NCBI GenBank assembly: GCA_964636095.1
Contig: CAZWRF010000005.1
Coordinates: forward strand, 1-29,198
DNA from: CAZWRF01 sp964636095
GTDB taxonomy: Bacteria; Patescibacteriota; Minisyncoccia; JAHISW01; Tagabacteraceae
Reading direction: 5' to 3'
Length of the DNA stretch: 29,198 nt
The position numbers and the translations under genes were made by a program. Below the pieces are notes generated by a model, which was not told the DNA's origin, did no database searches, and was given only the letters and a program-made list of their open reading frames with translations. Below are positions 6,268 to 12,919 of the stretch, in pieces. The first letter of the stretch is position 1. Each line of letters begins with the position of its first letter.

Positions 6268-7209
6268 ATGAAAGAGAAAGTAATTGAATGTGTCCCTAAT
6301 ATTAGCGAGGGCCATGATAAAAACAGGATAGATGAAATCGCATCTGCCGTAGAGAGAAAAGGAATTAGGTTTTTGAATGTCAATTCTGATGTTGACCACA
6401 ATCGCAGTGTGATTACTTTTGTCGGAGAACCACAGGCGGTTAAAGAAGCCGCTTTTAATCTTATTAAAAAGGCCTCGGAGCTAATTGACATGTCCCAACA
6501 CCAAGGAGAACATCCCCGCATGGGCGCGGTAGATGTTTGCCCTTTTGTACCGGTTTCCGGTATTACGATGAAGGAATGCGTTGATTTGGCATGGCAGCTT
6601 GGCGGCGAACTGGCTGAAATCGGATTGGCGGGTTATTTTTATGAGGAAGCGGCAAAAAAACCGGAGAGAAAAAATTTAGCAGATGTGCGCTCGGGGGAAT
6701 ACGAAGCGTTGCCGGAAAAGTTGAAAAAAGAAGAGTGGAGGCCTGATTTTGGTCCCGTTTCCTTTAATCCTAAATTTGGCGCGGTGGCCGTTGGCGCGCG
6801 CGAGTTTTTGATAGCATTCAATGTAAACCTCAAGGTAAACCTTAAGGAAAACCTTAAGGAAAACCTTAAGGAAAATGACGTAAAGCTGGCTAAAGACATC
6901 GCAAAGATTCTCCGCCATTCAAGCGGGGGAGTTTTTAAAACGGTGAAAGCCATAGGAATTGATACAAGCGGCAAAGGGTATGTTCAGGTCTCAATGAATC
7001 TTACAAATTACAAAGTAGATTCGGTGCCGATAGTTTTTGAAGCGATAAAAAGAATTGCCGGACTTTGTGGAGCGGAGATTCACAGCAGTGAAATAATAGG
7101 TCTTTTGCCGGAGAGGGCTTTAGAAAATACTTCACTTGAATATCTAAAACTTAATAATTTTAAAAGAGAAAAACAAATAATAGAAAAGATTTTAAATGCC
7201 TCAAATTAA
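6268..7209 (+). CDS. Glutamate formimidoyltransferase (FTCD N-terminal-type enzyme)
   Basis: The 313-residue protein transfers the formimino group of N-formimino-L-glutamate to tetrahydrofolate, releasing glutamate. It matches both formiminotransferase subdomains: 'ECVPNISEG' (7-15), 'DVDHNRSV' (41-48), 'GEHPRMGAVDVCPFVPV' (80-96), 'FGAVAVGAREFLIAFNVNL' (about 171-189) and 'QVSMNLTNY' (about 236-244). His82 aligns with, and has the same number as, the catalytic histidine of pig FTCD. After 'FNVNL' there is an unusual low-complexity insert of four NLKE-type units encoded by a 12-bp repeat. The next gene, the cyclodeaminase, overlaps its end by 14 nt, so the two halves of animal FTCD are here adjacent coupled genes. 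No SD is seen before the ATG. Confidence 0.92.
   Translation: MKEKVIECVPNISEGHDKNRIDEIASAVERKGIRFLNVNSDVDHNRSVITFVGEPQAVKEAAFNLIKKASELIDMSQHQGEHPRMGAVDVCPFVPVSGITMKECVDLAWQLGGELAEIGLAGYFYEEAAKKPERKNLADVRSGEYEALPEKLKKEEWRPDFGPVSFNPKFGAVAVGAREFLIAFNVNLKVNLKENLKENLKENDVKLAKDIAKILRHSSGGVFKTVKAIGIDTSGKGYVQVSMNLTNYKVDSVPIVFEAIKRIAGLCGAEIHSSEIIGLLPERALENTSLEYLKLNNFKREKQIIEKILNASN
6826..6873 (+). repeat. In-frame 12-bp minisatellite (4 copies)
   Basis: Four tandem units of AACCTTAAGGAA run through the formimidoyltransferase gene. The first is variant (AACCTCAAGGTA); the last three are identical. They encode NLKV-NLKE-NLKE-NLKE. Each unit contains the palindrome CCTTAAGG, so a single strand could fold or slip here. 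Confidence 0.95.
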
Positions 7210-7666
7210 AAAACAAATAGTCGAAGATTTTTTAAATGACCTGGCTTCCGGTTCTCCGGCTCCGGGGGGTGGAAGCGTGGCCGCTCTCGCGGGCGCGCAT
7301 TCGGCCGCCTTGGTTTCGATGGTATGTCGGTTGACAATAGACAAAAAGAAATACAAGGATGTCGAAAAGGAGATGAAGGAAGTGTTAAAAAAATCCGAAA
7401 AATTAAGAGAAAGATTCCTTATTTTAGCAGAAGAAGACAAAAGTGCCTTTTTGAATGTAATTCGGGAAAAATATTCTGCCAAGAGCCTTAAAAAGGCAGC
7501 GGCGGTTCCGGCCGAGACAACCAAGTTGGCTAATGAGGTTATAAAATTGGCTAAAATTGCCAAACAGAAAGGAAACAAAAATGCCATTACTGATGCAAAA
7601 ATTGCCGTTGATTTGGCTCAAGTAGCAAAAAAAGGAGCAATTCTCAACGTGGAAGCGAACCTTTAG
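7196..7666 (+). CDS. Formimidoyltetrahydrofolate cyclodeaminase family protein (C-terminally short)
   Basis: The 156-residue protein belongs to the FTCD_C/FchA family, which converts 5-formimino-THF to 5,10-methenyl-THF plus ammonia; relatives act as methenyl-THF cyclohydrolases. The signature 'SGSPAPGGGSVAALAGAHSA' is at 18-37, followed by 'MVCRLT' and later 'GNKNAITDAKIAVDLAQ' and 'KGAILNVEANL'. Family members are usually about 200 residues and continue with further helices after the 'LNV.INL' motif. This one stops right there, so about 40 residues are missing, and I see no continuation in other frames. Its ATG overlaps the end of the formimidoyltransferase gene by 14 nt, implying translational coupling. 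Function is likely from context but activity of the short form is uncertain. Confidence 0.85.
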   Translation: MPQIKKQIVEDFLNDLASGSPAPGGGSVAALAGAHSAALVSMVCRLTIDKKKYKDVEKEMKEVLKKSEKLRERFLILAEEDKSAFLNVIREKYSAKSLKKAAAVPAETTKLANEVIKLAKIAKQKGNKNAITDAKIAVDLAQVAKKGAILNVEANL

Positions 7667-7744
7667 TTCTTTGACGGGCTTTTTGTTTTGTGGTATTCAA
7701 TAAGAAGATTTTGAAATTTTTGACAAATGAAAACGGGGGGAGAA

Positions 7745-9481
7745 ATGAAAGAAGAACGATTGAAAGAAGAGATTAAGCGGTATGGCAGGCCGATGTACAT
7801 GAATGAAAAACCGAAAAAGCCGTTTGGGGTTCAGTGTGGGACAAAAATTAAGGAATGTAAAAACTGGGATGCCGAAGCGGCTTTAAGAATGCTGAGAAAT
7901 AATTTACATCCCGACGTTGCCTATGACTGGGAGAAGCTTATCGTTTATGGAGGAAGCGGCAGAGCTGTGAGAAATTGGCATGAATATCATCGCATAGTCG
8001 ATGTGTTAAAAAGCCTAAGAGAAGACGAAACTCTGTGTGTTCAGTCGGGCAGGCCGGTTTATGTTGCGCCAACGCACAGGGATGCCCCCAGAGTTATTTT
8101 GGCTAATTCAAATTTGGTTCCTATGTGGTCAACTGATGAGCACTTTGAACACTTGGACAAACTCGGGTTAATGATGTACGGGCAAATGACAGCCGGTTCG
8201 TGGATATACATAGGTACTCAAGGAATTCTTCAGGGGACTTATGAGACTTTTCGTGCATGCGCTGATAAGCATTTTGGAGGCACGTTAAAAGGTAAATTTG
8301 TTTTGACTGCCGGCCTGGGAGCAATGTCGGGTGCCCAGCCTCTGGCCGCAACAATGAACGGCGCGGCGGTTTTGGTTGTTGAAGTGAGGAAAGAAAAAAT
8401 AGAACAGAAAGTAAAAGAAAGATACTGTGATTGTTGCAGCGATGACTTAGATGACGCCCTTAAACTGATTGCGGATGCAAAAAAACAAAAGCGGTCGTTG
8501 GCGGTCGGACTTCTTGGAAATGCTGCCGAAGTTTATCAGGAAATTTTGAGAAAAAATATTGTCCCCGACATTGTCACCGACCAAACTCCGGCGCACAACC
8601 TTCTTTATTATGTGCCCAAAGGCAGTTTGGAAGAACTGGACAAAATGCGCTTTGAAAAACCCGAAGAATACAAGAAAAAAGCGCTGGATTCCATTTCTGA
8701 ACATGTCTTTGCAATGATTGAATTGCGGAAAAGAGGCGCTGTAGTTTTTGATTACGGGAATGCTCTTCGCGACCAGGCCTGCAAAGCCGGACTTGAAGAG
8801 GTAAAAAACAGCAAGGGTGATTTTATTTATCCAGGTTTTGTTCCTGCTTATGTAAGACCGCTGTTTTGCCGGGGCAAAGGACCTTTTAGGTGGGCAGCAC
8901 TTTCCGGCGACCCAGGGGATATTTTAACTATAGACAGGGTAATTTTAGAAACTTTTCCCGATGATGAAGGTTTAAAAAACTGGATAAAAAAAGCTCAGAA
9001 AAGAGTACCGTTTATAGGGTTACCGACAAGAATCTGCTGGCTAGGCTATGGAGAAAGAGCAGAATTTGGTTTGGTTATCAATGATTTAGTTCGCCGGGGA
9101 AAAGTAAAAGCGCCTGTTGTAATAGGCCGCGATCACTTGGATTGCGGGAGTGTGGCTTCTCCTTCGCGTGAAACTGAAGGGATGCTCGACGGAAGCGATG
9201 CGGTCGCCGACTGGCCTCTTTTGAATTTTGCGCTGAACGCAGTGAACGGCGCGTCGTGGGTATCTTTTCATCACGGTGGCGGAGTAGGCATGGGCATGGC
9301 TCTTCACGCAGGCATGGTGATAGTATGCGACGGAACGCGCGCCCGTGATAAGCGCCTCGAAAGGGTTTTAACTGTTGACCCCGGGATCGGAGTTGCGCGC
9401 CATGTTGATGCCGGATATGACTTGGCTTGTAAGACAGCCAAAGAAAAAAAGATAAAAATTCCCGAAGGAGATTTGAAGTGA
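7745..9481 (+). CDS. hutU: Urocanate hydratase (urocanase)
   Basis: This 578-residue cytoplasmic enzyme uses tightly bound NAD+ as an electrophile to hydrate urocanate to 4-imidazolone-5-propionate, the second step of histidine breakdown. Family motifs are intact: 'IVYGGSGRAVRNW' (66-78), 'GQMTAGSWIYIGTQGI' (146-161), 'TAGLGAMSGAQPLA' (188-201), 'TDQTPAHN' (278-285), 'PTRICWLGYG' (427-436), whose Cys431 matches the active-site Cys410 of P. putida, then 'GRDHLDCGSVASPSRETEGM' (461-480) and 'HHGGGVGMG' (509-517). Length is normal. I prefer ATG 7745 because a G-rich SD (GGGGGGAG) lies just before it. The in-frame ATG at 7727 would add six residues and has no SD. Its stop overlaps the hutI GTG start. 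Confidence 0.96.
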   Translation: MKEERLKEEIKRYGRPMYMNEKPKKPFGVQCGTKIKECKNWDAEAALRMLRNNLHPDVAYDWEKLIVYGGSGRAVRNWHEYHRIVDVLKSLREDETLCVQSGRPVYVAPTHRDAPRVILANSNLVPMWSTDEHFEHLDKLGLMMYGQMTAGSWIYIGTQGILQGTYETFRACADKHFGGTLKGKFVLTAGLGAMSGAQPLAATMNGAAVLVVEVRKEKIEQKVKERYCDCCSDDLDDALKLIADAKKQKRSLAVGLLGNAAEVYQEILRKNIVPDIVTDQTPAHNLLYYVPKGSLEELDKMRFEKPEEYKKKALDSISEHVFAMIELRKRGAVVFDYGNALRDQACKAGLEEVKNSKGDFIYPGFVPAYVRPLFCRGKGPFRWAALSGDPGDILTIDRVILETFPDDEGLKNWIKKAQKRVPFIGLPTRICWLGYGERAEFGLVINDLVRRGKVKAPVVIGRDHLDCGSVASPSRETEGMLDGSDAVADWPLLNFALNAVNGASWVSFHHGGGVGMGMALHAGMVIVCDGTRARDKRLERVLTVDPGIGVARHVDAGYDLACKTAKEKKIKIPEGDLK

Positions 9482-10731
9482 CGCAAGATATGATAATTTT
9501 TAACAGCCGATTGGTTACTGTTGCCGGTTTCAGCAATGGACCCAAAAAAGGAAGCCAAATGGATGACATCAGCGTTATCAACGACGGGGCTGTTTTTATA
9601 AAAGACGGAATTATTGTTGCTGTCGGAAAGACAAAGGATGTTGTTCGCAAAAACGCACTGTGCACAATTGATGCGTGTGGCAAAGTTGTTATGCCTGGAT
9701 TTGTTGATTGCCATACTCACACCGTGTTTGCCGGTACCCGCTCACATGAATATGAGGCTAAGATCAGGGGACAGACCTATGAAGACCAGCACGGTGCCGG
9801 GAAAGGCATTTTTTACACAACCGGCATGACTCGGTCTGCATCCGAAACAGAACTGGTACTTAAAGGATCGGGTACCTTAGAGAGAATGATTGAGTATGGC
9901 ACAACAACAGTGGAAATGAAGAGCGGATATGGGTTGGATTTTAAAAACGAAATGAAGATTCTGAGAGTGATAAATAACTTGCGTAATTTGTATAGGCATA
10001 AGATAACAGTTGTTCCAACTTTTTTAGGCGCTCACACTGTCCCTTCGGAGTATAAAGAAAAGAGGGGGGAGTATATAAACTTGATTATCAGTATGCTCCC
10101 TGCGATTAAGAAGGCGGGGCTGGCCAGGTTTGTTGATGTTTTTTGCGACAAGATCGGTTTTACCACGGAAGAGTCGTTAAAAATATTTAAGGAAGCTTAC
10201 AGGTTGGGTTTTGGCTTGAAAGTACATCTTGGCCAAACCGGCAACAACGAAGGACACCGCTTGTTGAACAACTTTTCATTTGCGTCAGTCGATCATCTGG
10301 ACTATGTGGATTTGGGTAGTATACGCAGAAAAGATTTTATTGCCGTTCTTTTGCCGGGCGTCACTTATCACTTGATGGAAATTGAAACGAAGAGTTTTTG
10401 GAGATATCGGGCACAGGAGTTTATTAATGGAGGGATTGCCGTTGCTTTGGCTACGGATTATAACCCCGGCTCTTGCCCGTGTTTTTCTATGCAGACCGTT
10501 ATGGAGCTGGCTGCTCGTCTTTATCGAATGACACCGGCGCAAATTATTAATGCCGTTACCATAAATGCCGCTCATGCTGCCGGTAGGGCAAATGAAGTAG
10601 GAAGCATTGAAGTTGGGAAGAAAGCGGATATTCTAATTTGCGGCGTGGATGATTACAGGGAAATGATAAACGGATTTGGAACAAATAAAATTGAAAAAGT
10701 AATAAAAGGCGGAAGAATTATTGTTAAGTAA
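9478..10731 (+). CDS. hutI: Imidazolonepropionase
   Basis: The 417-residue amidohydrolase-superfamily enzyme hydrolyses imidazolone-5-propionate to N-formimino-L-glutamate, the substrate of the formimidoyltransferase upstream. Metal and substrate motifs are visible: 'PGFVDCHTHTVFAG' (His79, His81), 'YGTTTVEMKSGYGL' (140-153), 'FLGAHTVP' with His186, His250, 'DHL' His273 and 'ATDYNPGS' with Asp327. The usual HADE motif after the 'GFGLK' strand is instead HLGQ (250-253), so the conserved acidic residue is Gln253. The start is GTG, backed by AAGGAG at 9464-9469 with 8-nt spacing. The GTGA overlap with the hutU stop implies coupled translation. A strong terminator follows. The family call is very secure despite the changed motif. 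Confidence 0.94.
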   Translation: MTQDMIIFNSRLVTVAGFSNGPKKGSQMDDISVINDGAVFIKDGIIVAVGKTKDVVRKNALCTIDACGKVVMPGFVDCHTHTVFAGTRSHEYEAKIRGQTYEDQHGAGKGIFYTTGMTRSASETELVLKGSGTLERMIEYGTTTVEMKSGYGLDFKNEMKILRVINNLRNLYRHKITVVPTFLGAHTVPSEYKEKRGEYINLIISMLPAIKKAGLARFVDVFCDKIGFTTEESLKIFKEAYRLGFGLKVHLGQTGNNEGHRLLNNFSFASVDHLDYVDLGSIRRKDFIAVLLPGVTYHLMEIETKSFWRYRAQEFINGGIAVALATDYNPGSCPCFSMQTVMELAARLYRMTPAQIINAVTINAAHAAGRANEVGSIEVGKKADILICGVDDYREMINGFGTNKIEKVIKGGRIIVK

Positions 10732-10734
10732 TAA

Positions 10735-10769
10735 AAAAAGCCCGAGACTTGTTTGCTCTCGGGCTTTTT
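10735..10769 (+). terminator. Rho-independent terminator closing the hut cluster
   Basis: A perfect 13-bp stem, AAAAAGCCCGAGA/TCTCGGGCTTTTT, with a 9-nt loop starts 3 bp after the hutI stop. The A/T symmetry would also allow reverse-strand function. Confidence 0.92.
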
Positions 10770-10787
10770 ATTATTTAAAATTAATGT

Positions 10788-12050
10788 ATGCCAAAAGATA
10801 AAAGCAGAATTGGAATAATTTGCACTCGGCTTGGGGGGCTGGACGGTGTTTCTTTGGAGGTGGACAAGTGGGTGAGAGTTTTTAAAAAAGAAGGACACAA
10901 AATATACCTTTGCGCGGGAGAGAAGGGGAGAGAATCTTTTAGGGCCGCGACGGTACCTGCTCTTTCTGTAAATGACGAAGAAAATAAAAATATAATAAAC
11001 AATTTTTTTGACGATGGGATAGCTTCAAAATTTCTCAAAGGAAAAATTGAAAACGAGGCTTTAAGAATTGAAAAGGAGATAAGTTTATGGCTAAAGAAAA
11101 ACAAAATAAAAAAGATCATTGTTGAGAACATCAACTCTCTTCCCATCCACGTGCCCGCTGCCGTTGCAATAGATAGAATTTTGGAAGAGAATCTAGAAGT
11201 ATCCGCCTTGTTTCATCATCACGATTTTCACTGGGAAAGAAAAAGCTATTTTGGCGGGTGCGGGAAAATAAAGCCATACCTCAAAAAATATTTTCCGCCA
11301 AAAAGGAAAAACGCTGTTCATGTAGTTATCAACTCAATAGCGAAAGAAGCGTTGTTTAAAAAATACGGGATTTACTCTATAGTTGTTCCCAATATTTTTG
11401 ACCGGTTTACCGCTGAAAAAGACGAATACAACGCTACCTTAAGGAAAGATTTTGGGATTGAAAAAGACGATACATTTTTTGTGTCGCCGGTAAGGATAGT
11501 GCCGAGGAAAAACTTGGAAGCCGCGATAACGCTTGTTAAAAAGTTGAGAGATCCGAAAATAAAACTTATAGTAGCGGGCTGTGTTGACCCTTATGATTTT
11601 CACAGCCGTGTTTATTTTGAAAAGATACAAAAATTGAGCCGGGGGCAAGAAGACAGAATAAAGTTTATCTGTGGCCGGGTGGCACCCAGGCGCCAAAAAA
11701 TGGGGAATTATAAGGTGTATTCCCTGGCGGATGTTTATGCTCGGGCGGATTTTATGCTTTATCCCACCCTTTATGAAGGATGGGGAAATGCCTTTGGGGA
11801 AGCGATGGCATTTGGCGTGCCGACAATGGTGAATAGATACAAAGTTTTCAGGCGCGATATAGAAAAATTCGGGTTCAGCGCGGTAGAGATAAACAACGGG
11901 AAGGTAAACGGCAAAACGGCGAAAGAAGTGATTAAAATTTTAAGCGACAATCATTTGAAAAACGGCATGATAAAGCACAATAGAGAAGTGATAAAAAAAT
12001 ATTTTGGTCCGGAACTTTTAATAAAAAAACTAAAGCCGTTCTTAAAATAA
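10788..12050 (+). CDS. GT4-family glycosyltransferase
   Basis: The 420-residue protein has the GT-B two-domain layout. The N-terminal domain starts 'IGIICTRLGGLDGVSLEVDKW' in two stretches (about residues 8-28), with the glycine-rich acceptor loop. The C-terminal sugar-nucleotide domain has 'SPVRIVPRKNLEAAI' (about 228-242) and the retaining-GT motif 'YEGWGNAFGEAMAFGVPT' (about 329-346), whose glutamates bind the nucleotide sugar. It should act at the cytoplasmic side of the membrane or in the cytosol. The 'DGVSLE' start reminds me of glucosylglycerate-type mannosyltransferases making compatible solutes, but that is a memory-based suggestion; the substrate is unknown. It is a single-gene unit between two terminators, and its own terminator begins inside the last codons. 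Confidence 0.85.
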   Translation: MPKDKSRIGIICTRLGGLDGVSLEVDKWVRVFKKEGHKIYLCAGEKGRESFRAATVPALSVNDEENKNIINNFFDDGIASKFLKGKIENEALRIEKEISLWLKKNKIKKIIVENINSLPIHVPAAVAIDRILEENLEVSALFHHHDFHWERKSYFGGCGKIKPYLKKYFPPKRKNAVHVVINSIAKEALFKKYGIYSIVVPNIFDRFTAEKDEYNATLRKDFGIEKDDTFFVSPVRIVPRKNLEAAITLVKKLRDPKIKLIVAGCVDPYDFHSRVYFEKIQKLSRGQEDRIKFICGRVAPRRQKMGNYKVYSLADVYARADFMLYPTLYEGWGNAFGEAMAFGVPTMVNRYKVFRRDIEKFGFSAVEINNGKVNGKTAKEVIKILSDNHLKNGMIKHNREVIKKYFGPELLIKKLKPFLK

Positions 12051-12060
12051 GAACGGCTTT
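12032..12060. terminator. Bidirectional terminator between convergent genes
   Basis: A perfect 13-bp stem, AAAGCCGTTCTTA/TAAGAACGGCTTT, has an AAA loop. TTT and TTGCGTTT lie on the right and an A-rich tract on the left, so it can stop both the glycosyltransferase transcript and the minus-strand gene. Its left arm overlaps the glycosyltransferase coding end. Confidence 0.85.
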
Positions 12061-12066
12061 TTGCGT

Positions 12067-12792
12067 TTAGTTTATCGGATAATTCTCCGGCATATTTTCT
12101 TTCCACCAATCGTCAATGTATCTTTGCCCGTTCCATCCGTTTTCGGCGGCAACCGCCTGTTTTCTTTCGTCCCTTGCTAATCCGGGATTGCCATTATCTT
12201 CATTTTCCTGGGCTCTTTTTCTGAAAAATTCTGCCGCTTTGTATGGATATCCGGCCCACAAATAATAACTAGCGGTTAGAAAATATTTTTTTTCTTTTTC
12301 ACTTTCTGCGGCGGCCTTTAGATACATTTCTTTTGTTTTTTCCTCATAACCGGGAACCTTTGAATATGAAGAAGCGGCATCCATAAACATTTTTTTTGAT
12401 TCTAATCCTTGAGCAACTTTTAAATTTTCCTCTTCCTCGTTGAGATTATCGCCTGGCTTGTCGTAGTTTCTCTGACCGGGGTAGGAATTATTTATGTTGT
12501 AGGGATTATAGGGTCCATGTTTACTACCGGGACTTTCATACATGCTTACGCATTCCGTGTATCCGCCACTCCATTCAATCATAAAAATATTTCCGATTTT
12601 GAAAATTCTTTCAGCTCCGGTTACTTTCGGGCGGTGGAGGACTTCGGCGGCCTCGCTTTTGTCCACAAGATGTTTCGCGCCGAGCATGGAAATAGTTTTT
12701 CTTTCCCAGCCGTGGGCATGATAAACTCCGATAAGAAGCAACAAAATTATTATTGCCGAAATAATAAAGATTCTCCTGTTTAATTCGTTCAT
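12067..12792 (-). CDS. Membrane-anchored helical (TPR-like) protein, unknown function
   Basis: The 241-residue protein has an N-terminal signal anchor ('IFIISAIIILLLLIGVY', about residues 8-24). Residues 25-120 hold an uncharacterised segment with one cysteine and a Pro/Asn/Tyr-rich linker. The C-terminal 120 residues form amphipathic helices such as 'AASSYSKVPGYEEKTKEMYLKAA' and 'YYLWAGYPYKAAEFFRKRAQE' that look like tetratricopeptide or Sel1-like pairs. It probably faces outside the membrane and may mediate protein contacts. A strong SD, GGGGAGGA, precedes the ATG at suitable spacing. I do not recognise the family. Confidence 0.7.
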   Translation of the reverse strand: MNELNRRIFIISAIIILLLLIGVYHAHGWERKTISMLGAKHLVDKSEAAEVLHRPKVTGAERIFKIGNIFMIEWSGGYTECVSMYESPGSKHGPYNPYNINNSYPGQRNYDKPGDNLNEEEENLKVAQGLESKKMFMDAASSYSKVPGYEEKTKEMYLKAAAESEKEKKYFLTASYYLWAGYPYKAAEFFRKRAQENEDNGNPGLARDERKQAVAAENGWNGQRYIDDWWKENMPENYPIN

Positions 12793-12842
12793 GCGCTCTT
12801 TCCTCCCCTTTCTTTTCTTTGATTTTTAAGATACTTTTTCAT

Positions 12843-12871
12843 ACTTAAGCAGGATTATATGGATCTGTCAA
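12843..12871 (-). promoter_or_regulatory. Promoter of the anchored helical protein gene
   Basis: On the minus strand, TTGACA (12871-12866) is followed after 17 bp by TTAAGT (12848-12843) with an extended TGC. The architecture matches the TTGACA-17-TGC-TAGCTT promoter at 964-992. The expected start near 12836 gives a leader of about 43 nt with an SD. Confidence 0.45.
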
Positions 12872-12902
12872 CTCCTTTTGAAGAGAGATTTTTTTACTTT
12901 TG

Positions 12903-12911
12903 TGGTATAGT
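12903..12911 (+). promoter_or_regulatory. Extended -10 promoter of the macAB-like operon
   Basis: TGG-TATAGT forms an extended -10. The expected start at about 12918 is downstream of the first ATG (12914) and just before the second (12920). This favours the second ATG and a leaderless mRNA. Confidence 0.5.
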
Positions 12912-12919
12912 TTATGTAT

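Noticed and set aside
9078..9683. 201-aa minus-strand frame spanning the hutU/hutI junction
   Set aside because: It is opposite two well-supported genes, has no recognisable motif and no SD.
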